Source: Leifsonia sp. C5G2 | Lineage (GTDB): Bacteria; Actinomycetota; Actinomycetes; Actinomycetales; Microbacteriaceae | DNA: 64,000 bases | Assembly: GCF_013359685.1 (NCBI RefSeq) | Contig: NZ_JABFMV010000001.1 | Location: 190,858-254,857, forward strand | Direction: 5' to 3' | In this document: positions 41,803 through 51,018 of the stretch, piece after piece | Layout of the letters: every line of letters begins with the position of its first letter | Position numbering within the stretch: the first letter of the stretch is position 1 | Program-made: the position numbers and the translations under genes | The notes under the pieces: generated by a model | Told to the model about the DNA's origin: nothing | Database searches by the model: none | Seen by the model: the letters and a program-made list of their open reading frames with translations, nothing else

Positions 41803-42780
41803 ATGCCGCTCAGCGACCTCACCCACGACGAACTGCTGGCGTTCCGCCCGGACGTTCAGGAACCCGCCGACTTCGACGCCTTCTGGGAGCGGACCATCGC
41901 GTCGGCCCGGGAGGCCGGCGGCGTGCCGGAACTGACCCCGGCGGACACCCCGGTCACGCAGCTGCGGATCGACGACCTCGTGTTCCCCGGGTTCGGCGGC
42001 GAGCCGATCCGGGCATGGGTGTCGCGTCCGCTGAACGCCGACGGGCCGCTGCCCGCCGTCGTGCAGTACCAGGGCTACGGCGGCGGCCGCGGGCTCGCGG
42101 GCGAGAACGTGTCGTGGGCGCTCGCCGGCTACGTGCACGTCTTCGTCGACACGCGCGGGCAGGGCAGCGGCTGGGGCTCCGGCGGAGACACCGCCGACCC
42201 GCACGGCTCGGGGCCGGCGACGCCGGGCGTGATGACCCGCGGCATCCACTCGCCGGAGACCTACTACTACCGCCGCGTGTTCACGGACGCCGTGCGCGCC
42301 GTCGACGCGACCCGCGCGCTGCCGTTCGTGGACGCCTCCCGCGTGGCCGTGGCCGGCGGCAGCCAGGGCGGCGGCATCGCCCTGGCGGCCGCCGCGCTGT
42401 CGGGCGACGCCGTGTCGGCGGTCCTGCCGGACGTCGCGTTCCTGTGCGCCTTCCGCCGCGGCGTGGAGGTCGCCGTGGGGGGCCCCTACCAGGAGCTCGC
42501 CACGTACCTGTCGGTGCACCGCGACGAGGTCGCCGACGTGTTCCGGACCGTGTCGTACTTCGACGGGGTGAACTTCTCCCGCCGCATCCACGCGCCCTCG
42601 CTGTTCTCGGTGGCGCTGATGGACACCGTGGTGCCGCCGTCGACGACCTTCGCGGCCTACAACCACCTCGCCGCGGAGGACCGCACCATCGAGGTCTACC
42701 CGTTCAACGACCACGAGGGCGGCGGCGCCCTGCACTTCCGTACGCAGGCCGCCTGGCTCGCCGCGCGCTTCGCCCGCTGA
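41803..42780 (+). CDS. CE7 family acetyl-ester hydrolase (acetylxylan esterase/cephalosporin C deacetylase)
   Basis: A 325-residue cytoplasmic alpha/beta hydrolase. CE7 markers are FDAFWERT, the RGQ motif (DTRGQGSGW, residues 116-124), nucleophile Ser187 in AGGSQGGG, Asp274 in LMDTVVPPS, and His304-Glu305 in NDHEGGG. CE7 enzymes deacetylate short xylo-oligosaccharides after uptake, which fits the surrounding xyloside genes. It is divergent from its probable LacI regulator and convergent with a second LacI gene across a seven-unit repeat array. Confidence 0.94.
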   Translation: MPLSDLTHDELLAFRPDVQEPADFDAFWERTIASAREAGGVPELTPADTPVTQLRIDDLVFPGFGGEPIRAWVSRPLNADGPLPAVVQYQGYGGGRGLAGENVSWALAGYVHVFVDTRGQGSGWGSGGDTADPHGSGPATPGVMTRGIHSPETYYYRRVFTDAVRAVDATRALPFVDASRVAVAGGSQGGGIALAAAALSGDAVSAVLPDVAFLCAFRRGVEVAVGGPYQELATYLSVHRDEVADVFRTVSYFDGVNFSRRIHAPSLFSVALMDTVVPPSTTFAAYNHLAAEDRTIEVYPFNDHEGGGALHFRTQAAWLAARFAR

Positions 42781-42800
42781 CCCCCGCCCCGGCCCCGCCA

Positions 42801-42940
42801 CTCGTCACGAACCGCCTCCGTTCGTGACGAATCGCGCCCATTCGTCACGAATCGCGTGCACTCGTCACGAATCGGATCGCAGCCGTTCGTGACGAATCGC
42901 GTGCACTCGTGACGAATCGCGGGCGTTCGTGACGAATGGT
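42801..42940. repeat. Seven-unit array of TTCGTSACGAA palindromes
   Basis: Seven 15-bp units of consensus YTCGTSACGAATCGC start at 42801, 42821, 42841, 42861, 42886, 42906 and 42926, a 20-bp period broken once by 25. Each unit holds an 11-bp dyad TTCGT(C or G)ACGAA, and all keep ATCGC on the same side, so they are direct repeats of a palindrome. Spacers are 5 bp (one is 10). The array fills the gap between the convergent esterase and LacI genes. It could be a terminator, a protein-binding array or a REP-like cluster. Confidence 0.85.
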
Positions 42941-42945
42941 GCGGG

Positions 42946-43944
42946 TCAGGCGGGCGGGGCGGTGGTGGCGCGGCGTACGAGGCGGGTCGGCAGGCGCAGG
43001 TGGATGCGCTCGGGCGTCTCGCCGTTCATCAGCGAGATCAGCAGGTCGGCGGCCGCCGCTCCGAGTCCCTGCATCGGCTGCCGCACGGTGGTCAGCGGCG
43101 GGCTGAACTGCGACGCCTCCGGGATGTCGTCGAAGCCGATCACGCTGAGGTCGCGGGGCACGTCGAGGCCGAGCTCCGCCGCGACCTCGATCACCGCGAT
43201 CGCCGAGATGTCGTTGGCGGCGAACACCGCGGTCGGCCGGTCCGCGCGGCTCAGCAGCGGCAGCGCGACCCCGCGCACGGTGTCGTGCTCGAAGCGGCCG
43301 ACCGCGACCAGCGACGGATCGAACGGGATGCCAGCCTCGCCGAGCGCCCGCCGGTAGCCGGCGTCGCGCAGGTTGGACGAGCGCAGGTCGGGGCGGCCGG
43401 CGACGAAGGCGATCCGGCGGTGGCCCAGCGCGATGAGCGCCGCGGTGGCGTTGCGCGCGCCGCCGAAGCTGTCCGACTCGACCGTCGGCACGTCGGCTCG
43501 GCCGGTGTGCGGGTCGATCGCGACGATGGGCACCTCGGCGTTCGCGTTCACGACCGTCGGGGTCACCATGATGACGCCGTCGATGAGCGTCCCACTGAGC
43601 CGGCTGAGCGAGCGCCGCTCCCATCCCTCGCTCGACGGCTGGCGGGAGCCGCTGTAGGCGAGCAGGTCGTAGCGCGAGTCGTGCAGGGCCGCGCCGACGC
43701 CCTTCAGGATCTCGGCGGAGAACGGCTCGAAGTCGGCGACGAGCACCCCGATCACGCCCGTGCGCCGCGAGCGCATGCTCGATGCGACGAGGCTGGACTC
43801 GTACCCGAGCTCCTGGACGACCTGCAGCACGCGCTCCACGGTCTCCACCGCGACGCCGTAGCGGCCGTTCACCGCCTTGGACACGGTGGCGACCGAGACG
43901 CCGGCCGCCTCGGCCACGTCATTGATCGTCGGACGCCGTCCCAT
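42946..43944 (-). CDS. LacI family regulator of the xyloside operon
   Basis: A 332-residue repressor with HTH TINDVAEAAGVSVATVSKAV (residues 6-25), hinge YESSLVASSMRSRRTG and a sugar-binding domain ending IGFDDIPEASQFSPPLTTVRQ. It is divergent from the binding-protein gene of the second importer. A GTTTTCGAAAAC operator and TTGACA promoter lie in the 111-bp gap, so it most likely represses the importer-GH3 unit and itself. The inducer is inferred to be a xylo-oligosaccharide or xylose. Confidence 0.94.
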   Translation of the reverse strand: MGRRPTINDVAEAAGVSVATVSKAVNGRYGVAVETVERVLQVVQELGYESSLVASSMRSRRTGVIGVLVADFEPFSAEILKGVGAALHDSRYDLLAYSGSRQPSSEGWERRSLSRLSGTLIDGVIMVTPTVVNANAEVPIVAIDPHTGRADVPTVESDSFGGARNATAALIALGHRRIAFVAGRPDLRSSNLRDAGYRRALGEAGIPFDPSLVAVGRFEHDTVRGVALPLLSRADRPTAVFAANDISAIAVIEVAAELGLDVPRDLSVIGFDDIPEASQFSPPLTTVRQPMQGLGAAAADLLISLMNGETPERIHLRLPTRLVRRATTAPPA

Positions 43945-43969
43945 GGCGGTCGAGCATACAGTAGAAAAG

Positions 43970-43981
43970 GTTTTCGAAAAC
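43970..43981. promoter_or_regulatory. LacI operator
   Basis: Perfect 12-bp palindrome GTTTTCGAAAAC immediately upstream of the -35 of the importer promoter and about 25 bp from the LacI start. A central CG flanked by T and A runs is typical of LacI-family operators. Binding would repress both divergent genes. Confidence 0.75.
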
Positions 43982-43983
43982 GT

Positions 43984-44012
43984 TTGACACCGCTCCGGGC
44001 GCTTGCGACACT
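43984..44012 (+). promoter_or_regulatory. Promoter of second importer operon
   Basis: Consensus -35 TTGACA (43984-43989), 17-bp spacer, weak -10 GACACT (44007-44012). It lies 2 bp after the LacI operator and 43 bp before the ATG. Confidence 0.6.
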
Positions 44013-44055
44013 TCCGAGCGTCCCCACCTCAACGAAGAGAACAGGTTGGAATCAC

Positions 44056-45345
44056 ATGAAAGGCACCAAGCTCCTCACCGGGGCCGCCGTCGTGATGGCC
44101 GGCGCGCTCGCCCTCAGCGGGTGTAGCGGCGGCTCCGACAGCTCCAGCAGCAACGGCAAGGTCAGCATGACCCTCTGGCAGAACTCCACCACCGGCCCCG
44201 GCCAGGAGTTCTGGAAGAACGCCGTCGCCGCATTCGAGAAGGCGAACCCCAACGTCACCATCAAGGTCCAGTCCATCCAGAACGAGGACCTCGACGGAAA
44301 GCTCCAGACCGCGCTGAACTCCGGCGACGCTCCCGACATCTTCCTGCAGCGAGGCGGCGGCAAGATGGCGGCGATGGTCAACGCGGGCCAGCTCATGGAC
44401 ATCACCGGCAAGGTGTCGTCCGAGACCAAGAAGAACATCTCCGAGGGCTCCTTCAAGGCGGAGACCTACCAGGACAAGATCTGGGCCATGCCGATCGCCG
44501 TGCTCCCGGGCGGTCTGTTCTACAGCCAGGACCTGTTCAAGGCCGCCGGCATCACCGACGCTCCGAAGACGATCGACGACCTCAACGGCGACGTCACCAA
44601 GCTGAAGGCCACCGGCGTCGCGCCGATCGCCCTCGGCGCCAAGGACGCCTGGCCCGCCGCGCACTGGTTCTACTGGTTCGCGCTGCGCGAGTGCGCCGGC
44701 TCCACCATGGAGAAGACGGCCGACTCGAAGTCGTTCTCGGACGGCTGCTGGCTGAAGGCCGCGGAGGACCTGCAGAAGTTCGCCGACACCAAGCCCTTCA
44801 ACGACGGCTTCCTGACCACCTCCGCCCAGCAGGGCGCGGGCAGCTCGGCCGGCCTCGTCGCCAACCACAAGGCCGCCATGGAGCTCATGGGCGCGTGGGA
44901 CCCGGGCGTGATCGCGTCCCTGACCCCCGACCAGAAGCCCCTGCCCGACCTCGGCTTCTACCCGTTCCCGGAGGTTCCGGGCGGCAAGGGCGAGCCCGGC
45001 TCGATCATGGGCGGCGTCGACGGCTACTCGTGCTCGGTCAAGGCTCCCAAGGAGTGCGCCGACTTCCTCAACTTCGTGGCCACCACGGACCAGCAGGAGG
45101 CCTACTACAAGGCCTTCAACGCCCCGCCGGTGAACTCCGAGGCCCAGAAGGTCGTCACCGAGCCCTACCTGAAGGATGTGCTCAAGGCGTACAACGCGGC
45201 CCCGTTCGTCTCGCAGTGGCTCGACACCGTGCTCGGCCAGAACGTCGGCAACGCGCTGAACGTCGCGGTCGTCGACATGCTGGCGGGCAAGAGCGACCCG
45301 AAGCAGCTCATCCAGGCGGCCAACGACGCCGCGAAGAAGGGCTGA
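44056..45345 (+). CDS. Sugar-binding lipoprotein of second ABC importer
   Basis: A 429-residue family-1 solute-binding protein. Lipobox ALSGC gives Cys23, and a Ser-rich linker follows. Mature motifs are MTLWQNSTTGPGQEFW, PDIFLQRGGGKMAAMV and MGGVDGYSCSVKAPKECADF. It is the first gene of the operon running to the GH3 gene and is controlled by the LacI operator upstream. The organisation is like xylobiose (BxlE) importers of streptomycetes; the substrate is inferred from the downstream beta-xylosidase and xylose genes. Confidence 0.94.
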   Translation: MKGTKLLTGAAVVMAGALALSGCSGGSDSSSSNGKVSMTLWQNSTTGPGQEFWKNAVAAFEKANPNVTIKVQSIQNEDLDGKLQTALNSGDAPDIFLQRGGGKMAAMVNAGQLMDITGKVSSETKKNISEGSFKAETYQDKIWAMPIAVLPGGLFYSQDLFKAAGITDAPKTIDDLNGDVTKLKATGVAPIALGAKDAWPAAHWFYWFALRECAGSTMEKTADSKSFSDGCWLKAAEDLQKFADTKPFNDGFLTTSAQQGAGSSAGLVANHKAAMELMGAWDPGVIASLTPDQKPLPDLGFYPFPEVPGGKGEPGSIMGGVDGYSCSVKAPKECADFLNFVATTDQQEAYYKAFNAPPVNSEAQKVVTEPYLKDVLKAYNAAPFVSQWLDTVLGQNVGNALNVAVVDMLAGKSDPKQLIQAANDAAKKG

Positions 45346-45356
45346 GGTAGTCCGAC

Positions 45357-46403
45357 GTGACGAACATCCGCGAGAACACCACCGGCCTCGCGCCGGCCGC
45401 GGGTCTCGCGCAGCACGGCGGGGGCGACGCGATCGTGTCGCCCCCGTCGCGGCAGCGCCGCCCCCGCAAGGGCCGCTGGTCCGGCCGGCTCGAGATCCTC
45501 CTGCTCGCCGGGCCCGCAGTCGTCGTCTTCCTGGGCTTCGTGATCGCCCCGGTCGTGATGGCGGCCTACTACGGCTTCTTCCGCTGGGCGGGCTACGGCA
45601 CGCCGACCGACTTCGTCGGCCTGCAGAACTACATCACCATCCTGACCGACTCCGCGTTCCAGCAGGCGCTGGCGCACAACGCGTTCATCGTCGTCATGTC
45701 CCTCGTGCTGCAGGGACCGGTCGCGATCCTGCTCGCGCTGCTGCTCAACCGCAAGATGCGCGGCCAGTCCCTCATCCGCGTCCTGATCTTCGTGCCGTAC
45801 GTGATCGCCGAAGTCGTGGTCGGGACGGGCTGGAGCCTGATGCTCGCCACGAACGGCGCGCTGAACGGCATGCTCAAGAACCTCGGGCTCGACTTCCTCG
45901 TGCACGACTGGCTGTCCGACCCGAGCCTCGCCATCTGGACGCTGATGGGCATCCTGACCTGGAAGTACGTCGGTTTCGCCGTCATCCTCTTCCTCGCAGG
46001 CCTCCAGGGCATCCCGGAGGAGCTGTACGAGGCGGCGGCTCTGGACGGGGCCTCGTACTGGCAGATCCAGCGTCGCATCACGCTCCCGCTGCTGGGTCCG
46101 ACCCTCCGCATCTGGGCGTTCCTGTCGATCATCGGCGCACTGCAGCTGTTCGACCTCGTCTACATCATCTGGGGCCAGTACGTCGCATCGACGGCCGGCA
46201 CCTCCACCATGGCGACCTACATGGTCGCGAACGGCCGCAACGCCGGCAACTTCGGCTACGGCAACGCCGTCGCCGTCGTGATCTTCCTGATCTCGCTCGT
46301 CGTGGCCCTCGTCTACCAGCGGTTCGTGCTCCGGCGCGACACGGCGGGCGCCCTCACCGGCGACAGCCGGAAGGCGCAGCGCGCAGAAAGGAAGGGACGA
46401 TGA
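45357..46403 (+). CDS. Sugar ABC importer permease (BxlF/MalF type)
   Basis: A 348-residue permease with a long Pro/Arg-rich cytoplasmic N-terminus (about 40 residues) and six TMs. The EAA loop is YEAAALDGASYWQIQRRITL. It starts at a GTG 12 nt after the binding-protein stop, with GAGG upstream. Its stop overlaps the next permease start (ATGA). No ATPase is encoded in the operon, so an ATPase from elsewhere (MsiK-like) must power it. Confidence 0.94.
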   Translation: MTNIRENTTGLAPAAGLAQHGGGDAIVSPPSRQRRPRKGRWSGRLEILLLAGPAVVVFLGFVIAPVVMAAYYGFFRWAGYGTPTDFVGLQNYITILTDSAFQQALAHNAFIVVMSLVLQGPVAILLALLLNRKMRGQSLIRVLIFVPYVIAEVVVGTGWSLMLATNGALNGMLKNLGLDFLVHDWLSDPSLAIWTLMGILTWKYVGFAVILFLAGLQGIPEELYEAAALDGASYWQIQRRITLPLLGPTLRIWAFLSIIGALQLFDLVYIIWGQYVASTAGTSTMATYMVANGRNAGNFGYGNAVAVVIFLISLVVALVYQRFVLRRDTAGALTGDSRKAQRAERKGR

Positions 46404-47281
46404 CGACCCTCACCGCGACCCCCGAGCCGACGCTCCCCACCGAGACCCGCAAGAAGGAGAAGGGCCTCCCGTGGGGTTCCCCGGCGATCTACTTCGTGGC
46501 GCTCGTCGTCATCGCGCTGATGCTCGCCCCGATCGCGTACATCGTGATCGGCGGCTTCCGCACCAACTCGCAGATCACGGTCGACCCGGCGGGCTTCCCG
46601 AACCCCTGGAACGTCGCCAACTACCTGGACGTCCTCAGCGGCAGCACCTTCTGGCAGGAGGTGCTCAACTCCACGATCGTGGCGGTGGTCACCACGCTCG
46701 GCGTCATCGCGCTCGGCCTGATGGCGAGCTACGTGCTGGCGCGGTACCGCTTCCGCGGCCGCGGAGTGCTCTACGCACTGTTCGCGGCGGGCCTGATGTT
46801 CCCCATCACGGTCGCGATCACGCCGCTCTACATCGTGGTGCGCAACCTCGGCCTGATGAACTCGCTCGGCGGCGTCATCCTGCCGCAGATCGCGTTCGCG
46901 CTGCCGACGACGATCATCATCCTGGTGCCGTTCCTGCGGGCCATCCCGGACGAGATCGAGGAGGCCGCGTTCATCGACGGCTGCAGCCGGCTCGGCTTCT
47001 TCTGGCGGATGGTGCTCCGGCTGTCGCTGCCCGGCGTCATCACCGTCGGCATCCTCGCCTTCATCGCCAGCTGGAACAGCTACCTGCTGCCGCTCTTCCT
47101 CCTCAACAACGACGCGACATTCACCCTCCCGCTCGGCGTCCAGGCGTTCTCGTCGCAGTACTCCCAGGACACGGCGAAGGTGCTCGCCTTCACGTCGCTG
47201 TCCATGATCCCGGCGCTGGTGTTCTTCAGCCTGTTCGAGCGCCGCATCGTCGGCGGCCTGACCGGCGCCGTCAAGGGCTGA
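46400..47281 (+). CDS. Sugar ABC importer permease (BxlG/MalG type)
   Basis: A 293-residue permease with six TMs; the EAA loop is EEAAFIDGCSRLGFFWRMVL. AAAGGAAGGG precedes the ATG, which overlaps the previous stop. The GH3 beta-xylosidase gene begins 30 nt later, so uptake and hydrolysis are probably expressed together. Confidence 0.94.
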   Translation: MTTLTATPEPTLPTETRKKEKGLPWGSPAIYFVALVVIALMLAPIAYIVIGGFRTNSQITVDPAGFPNPWNVANYLDVLSGSTFWQEVLNSTIVAVVTTLGVIALGLMASYVLARYRFRGRGVLYALFAAGLMFPITVAITPLYIVVRNLGLMNSLGGVILPQIAFALPTTIIILVPFLRAIPDEIEEAAFIDGCSRLGFFWRMVLRLSLPGVITVGILAFIASWNSYLLPLFLLNNDATFTLPLGVQAFSSQYSQDTAKVLAFTSLSMIPALVFFSLFERRIVGGLTGAVKG

Positions 47282-47310
47282 CGCCCTCTCCATCAGAAGT
47301 GAGATCGAGA

Positions 47311-49635
47311 ATGACCGAAACCTCCACGGGGCCGACTGCGCCCTCCGAGCGCGTCCGAGCCCTGCTCGCCGACATGACCCTGGATGAGAAACTCGCCCAG
47401 CTGGTCGGCTTCTGGGTCGACAAGGGCGACGAGCTCGTCGCCCCGATGGCCGGCGAGATGGGCAACCCGGGGGCATACGAGGAGGTCACCGCCAACGGCC
47501 TCGGTCAGCTCACCCGCGTGTACGGCACGCGTCCGGTCGAGCCGGCGGAACGCGCCGCGTGGCTGTGGTCGGAGCAGCGGCGGCTGAAGGAGGAGACCCG
47601 GCTGGGCATCCCCGCGCTCGTGCACGAGGAGTGCCTCACGGGACTCGCCGCGTGGAAGGCGGCGACCTTCCCGACCCCGCTGGCGTGGGGCGCGTCGTTC
47701 GACCCCGAGCTGGTGGAGGAGATGGCCGGGCTGATCGGCGCCTCGATGCGCCAGCTGGGCATCCACCAGGGCCTCGCTCCGGTTCTGGATGTCATCCGCG
47801 ACCCGCGCTGGGGCCGCGTCGACGAGTGCATCGCCGAGGACCCGTACGTCGTCGGCACCCTCGGGACGGCCTACGTGCGCGGCCTGCAGGGCGCGGGCGT
47901 GCACGCCACCCTGAAGCACTTCGTCGGCTACTCCGCGTCGCAGGCGGGGCGCAACCACGCTCCCGTCCACGCCGGCCCGCGCGAGGTGCGCGACACCCTC
48001 CTCCCCCCGTTCGAGATGGCGGTGCGGGACGGCGGCGTGCGGTCGGTCATGAACTCGTACGCCGAGATCGACGGCGAGCCGGTCGCGGGAACACCCGCCT
48101 ACCTGACCGGCATCCTGCGCGACGAGTGGGGCTTCGACGGGACGGTTGTCTCCGACTACTTCTCCGTCGCGTTCCTGCACACCATGCACGCGGTGGCGGC
48201 CGACCTCGGCGAGGCGGCGGCGCTGGCTCTCGCCGCGGGGATCGACGTCGAGCTGCCGACCGGCGACGCCTTCCTCGGCCCGCTGGCCGACCTGGTCCGT
48301 TCCGGAGGGGTCGACGTCGGCCTGATCGACCGGTCCGTGCTCCGGGTGCTGGCGCAGAAGGAGGAGCTGGGCCTGCTCGACGCCACCTTCGACGAGCCGC
48401 CGACGGAGATCGACCTCGACACCCCGGCCCACCGCGACGTCGCGCTGCGGCTGGCCGAGGAGTCGCTCGTGCTGCTGACCAACGACGGCACGCTGCCGCT
48501 CGCCGGCTCCCCCGCGCGCATCGCGGTCCTCGGGCCGAACGCGGATGCGCCGGAGGCGCTCATGGGCTGCTACTCGTTCGCCAACCATGTGCTCGCCCAC
48601 CACCCCGAGGTGCCGCTCGGCTTCGAGCTGCCGTCGGTGCTGGACGCGGTCCGCGGCGAGTTTCCGGACGCGTCCGTCGCGCACGAGCGCGGCTGCGCCG
48701 TCGAGGGCGACGACCGCTCCGGGATCCCGGCGGCGGTGAACGCGGCGAGCGCCGCGGACGTCGCCGTGGTCGTCGTCGGCGACCGGGCCGGACTGTTCGG
48801 CCGCGGCACGGTCGGCGAGGGCAACGACGTTGAGAGCCTGGAGCTCCCGGGCATCCAGCGCGAGCTCGTGGAGCGGGTCGTCGCGACGGGAACGCCGGTC
48901 GTGCTCGTCGTGCTCTCCGGCCGGCCGTACGCGATCTCCTGGGCCGTCGAGGGCGTCACCGCACCGGCCGCCGTGCTGCAGGCGTTCTTCCCCGGCGAGG
49001 AGGGCGGCCGTGCTATCGCGGCCGTGCTGTCCGGCCGGGTCTCCCCCTCCGGGCACCTGCCGGTGTCGCTGCCCCGCTCCGCCGGGGCTCAGCCGTACTC
49101 GTACCTGCACCCGATCCTCGGCGGCCCGAACGAGATCACCAGCGCCGACAGCACCCCGGTGCTGCCGTTCGGTCACGGTCTGTCGTACACGTCGTTCGAG
49201 CGCTCCGGGCTCAGCGTCGACCGTGAGGTGGAGGCGGGCGACGCGTTCACCGCGACCGTGCGCATCCGGAACACCGGCGAGCGCGCGGGCACCGACCTCG
49301 TCCAGCTGTATGCGCGGGATGTGCACGCCAGCGTGACCCGCCCGGTCGCGCAGCTGCTCGGCTACCACCGGGTGGCGCTGCAGCCCGGCGAGGAGACCGT
49401 GGTGCGGTTCTCCGTGCCGACCTCGCGGCTCGCCTTCTCGGACCGCGCGATGCGCCGGATCGTCGAGCCGGGCGCGGTGGAGGTGTGGGTCGGACCGTCG
49501 TGCGCCGAGCGCGAGACGGCGGCAGAGCTGACGATCACCGGCGCCGTGCACGCGATCACCCCGGCCGACGCGCGGCTGGTGACGTCGACGGCCGAAGCGG
49601 CTACCGTGAGTGCCGTCTTCACCGACGCGCTCTGA
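47311..49635 (+). CDS. GH3 beta-xylosidase/beta-glucosidase
   Basis: A 774-residue cytoplasmic glycosidase with no signal peptide. GH3 N-domain: [21 protein letters not shown] (Lys202-His203) and the nucleophile Asp282 in TVVSDYFSV. The GH3 C-domain follows ([18 protein letters not shown]), then a fibronectin-III-like domain (about residues 680-750). The SDYF form and the xylose gene context favour beta-xylosidase over glucosidase, but GH3 specificity cannot be fixed by eye. It is the last gene of the LacI-controlled importer unit and is followed by xylA. Confidence 0.93.
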   Translation: MTETSTGPTAPSERVRALLADMTLDEKLAQLVGFWVDKGDELVAPMAGEMGNPGAYEEVTANGLGQLTRVYGTRPVEPAERAAWLWSEQRRLKEETRLGIPALVHEECLTGLAAWKAATFPTPLAWGASFDPELVEEMAGLIGASMRQLGIHQGLAPVLDVIRDPRWGRVDECIAEDPYVVGTLGTAYVRGLQGAGVHATLKHFVGYSASQAGRNHAPVHAGPREVRDTLLPPFEMAVRDGGVRSVMNSYAEIDGEPVAGTPAYLTGILRDEWGFDGTVVSDYFSVAFLHTMHAVAADLGEAAALALAAGIDVELPTGDAFLGPLADLVRSGGVDVGLIDRSVLRVLAQKEELGLLDATFDEPPTEIDLDTPAHRDVALRLAEESLVLLTNDGTLPLAGSPARIAVLGPNADAPEALMGCYSFANHVLAHHPEVPLGFELPSVLDAVRGEFPDASVAHERGCAVEGDDRSGIPAAVNAASAADVAVVVVGDRAGLFGRGTVGEGNDVESLELPGIQRELVERVVATGTPVVLVVLSGRPYAISWAVEGVTAPAAVLQAFFPGEEGGRAIAAVLSGRVSPSGHLPVSLPRSAGAQPYSYLHPILGGPNEITSADSTPVLPFGHGLSYTSFERSGLSVDREVEAGDAFTATVRIRNTGERAGTDLVQLYARDVHASVTRPVAQLLGYHRVALQPGEETVVRFSVPTSRLAFSDRAMRRIVEPGAVEVWVGPSCAERETAAELTITGAVHAITPADARLVTSTAEAATVSAVFTDAL

Positions 49636-49665
49636 GACGGGGTCGCGCCGCGGGCGCACATCCTG

Positions 49666-49688
49666 TATAAGTTTATTGGAACAACAAA
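49666..49688 (+). promoter_or_regulatory. xylA -10 and XylR-type operator
   Basis: TATAAG (49666-49671) is a clear -10; no good -35 is visible. Directly after it comes TTTATTGGAACAACAAA (49672-49688), an inverted repeat TTTATTG-N3-CAACAAA with 6/7 arm match. CAACAAA/TTTGTTG half-sites are those of ROK-type XylR operators, and the site overlaps the start point, as for a repressor. Confidence 0.65.
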
Positions 49689-49714
49689 TCACCGACGAAG
49701 CTGAAGGAATCCCC

Positions 49715-50905
49715 ATGAGCCTCACCCCCACCCGCGCCGACAAGTTCTCGTTCGGACTGTGGACCATCGGCTACAACGGCACCGACCCGTTCGGCGGCCC
49801 GACCCGGCCGCAGCTCGACGTGGTCGAGGCGGTGCACAAGCTCGACGAGCTCGGCGCCTACGGCCTCACCTTCCACGACGACGACCTGTTCGCGTTCGGC
49901 TCGACCGACGCCGAGCGCCAGAAGCAGATCGACCGCCTCAAGCAGGCCCTGCAGGACACCGGCATCATCGTCCCGATGGTGACCACGAACCTGTTCTCGG
50001 CCCCCGTCTTCAAGGACGGCGGCTTCACCTCCAACGACCGCGCCGTCCGCCGCTTCGCGCTGCGCAAGGTGCTCCGCAACCTCGACCTCGCAGCCGAGCT
50101 CGGCGCCAAGACGTTCGTCATGTGGGGCGGCCGCGAGGGCGCCGAGTACGACGCCGCGAAGGACATCCGCTCGGCCCTCGAGCGCTACCGCGAGGCCGTC
50201 AACCTGCTCGGCGACTACGTCACCGACAAGGGCTACGACATCCGCTTCGCCATCGAGCCGAAGCCGAACGAGCCGCGCGGCGACATCCTGCTGCCGACCG
50301 TCGGTCACGCGCTCGCGTTCATCAACTCGCTGGAGCGCCCGGAGCTCGTCGGCCTCAACCCGGAGGTCGGCCACGAGCAGATGGCGGGCCTCAACTTCGC
50401 CGCCGGCATCGCCCAGGCGCTGTACCACGACAAGCTGTACCACATCGACCTCAACGGGCAGCGCGGCATCAAGTACGACCAGGACCTGGTCTTCGGCCAC
50501 GGCGACCTGCAGAACGCGTTCGCCCTCGTCGACCTGCTGGAGAACGGCGGCCCCGACGGCGGCCCGGCCTACGACGGCCCGCGCCACTTCGACTACAAGC
50601 CGTCGCGCACCGAGGACATCACCGGCGTGTGGGACTCGGCCGCGGCCAATATGCGCACCTACCTGCTGCTCAAGGAGCGGGCGCAGGCGTTCCGCGCCGA
50701 CCCCGAGGTGCAGGAGCAGCTGGAGGCGTCGCGTGTGATCGAGCTGTCGCGCCCCACCCTCGGCGAGGGCGAGTCGTACGACGACCTGCTGGCCGACCGC
50801 AGCGCCTACGAGGACTTCGACCCCAGCGCCTACTTCGGCGGCAAGGGCTTCGGCTTCGTCCGTCTGCAGCAGCTCGCCCTGGAGCACCTGCTCGGCGCCC
50901 GCTGA
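49715..50905 (+). CDS. xylA: Xylose isomerase
   Basis: Isomerises D-xylose to D-xylulose in the cytoplasm. The 396-residue protein is of the actinobacterial (class I) type. Active-site residues match the Streptomyces numbering: His54 and Asp57 (TFHDDDLF), Trp137 (VMWGGREG), Glu181 and Lys183 ([13 protein letters not shown]); metal-site residues in [12 protein letters not shown] and LFHIDLNGQ-like [15 protein letters not shown] are present. GAAGGA precedes the ATG. It has its own promoter and XylR-type operator and is followed by xylB. Confidence 0.98.
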   Translation: MSLTPTRADKFSFGLWTIGYNGTDPFGGPTRPQLDVVEAVHKLDELGAYGLTFHDDDLFAFGSTDAERQKQIDRLKQALQDTGIIVPMVTTNLFSAPVFKDGGFTSNDRAVRRFALRKVLRNLDLAAELGAKTFVMWGGREGAEYDAAKDIRSALERYREAVNLLGDYVTDKGYDIRFAIEPKPNEPRGDILLPTVGHALAFINSLERPELVGLNPEVGHEQMAGLNFAAGIAQALYHDKLYHIDLNGQRGIKYDQDLVFGHGDLQNAFALVDLLENGGPDGGPAYDGPRHFDYKPSRTEDITGVWDSAAANMRTYLLLKERAQAFRADPEVQEQLEASRVIELSRPTLGEGESYDDLLADRSAYEDFDPSAYFGGKGFGFVRLQQLALEHLLGAR

Positions 50906-50940
50906 GCCTCCCCCATCCCATCCCCATCCCCCATTTCCGT

Positions 50941-50996
50941 GAGGTGCTCGCAGTTGCTCGCCCGGCCCGCGTGTCGGCAGCATCTGCGAGCACCTC
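50941..50996. terminator. Long hairpin between xylA and xylB
   Basis: Arms GAGGTGCTCGCAGTTGCT (50941-50958) and AGCATCTGCGAGCACCTC (50979-50996) are complementary at 17 of 18 positions, with a 20-nt loop. The hairpin starts 35 nt after the xylA stop and ends 22 nt before the xylB GTG. It may attenuate xylB relative to xylA or stabilise xylA mRNA. Confidence 0.6.
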
Positions 50997-51018
50997 GCGT
51001 CGTTGAAAGGACGCCGGC

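Noticed and set aside
42801-42940. CRISPR-like array
   Set aside because: Repeats are regularly spaced, but spacers are 5-10 bp and partly identical, units are palindromic and only 15 bp, and there are no cas genes.
43000-45345. Long fusion of a regulator-like sequence to the second sugar-binding protein
   Set aside because: The upstream part is antisense to the LacI gene. The lipoprotein signal begins at the ATG 44056.
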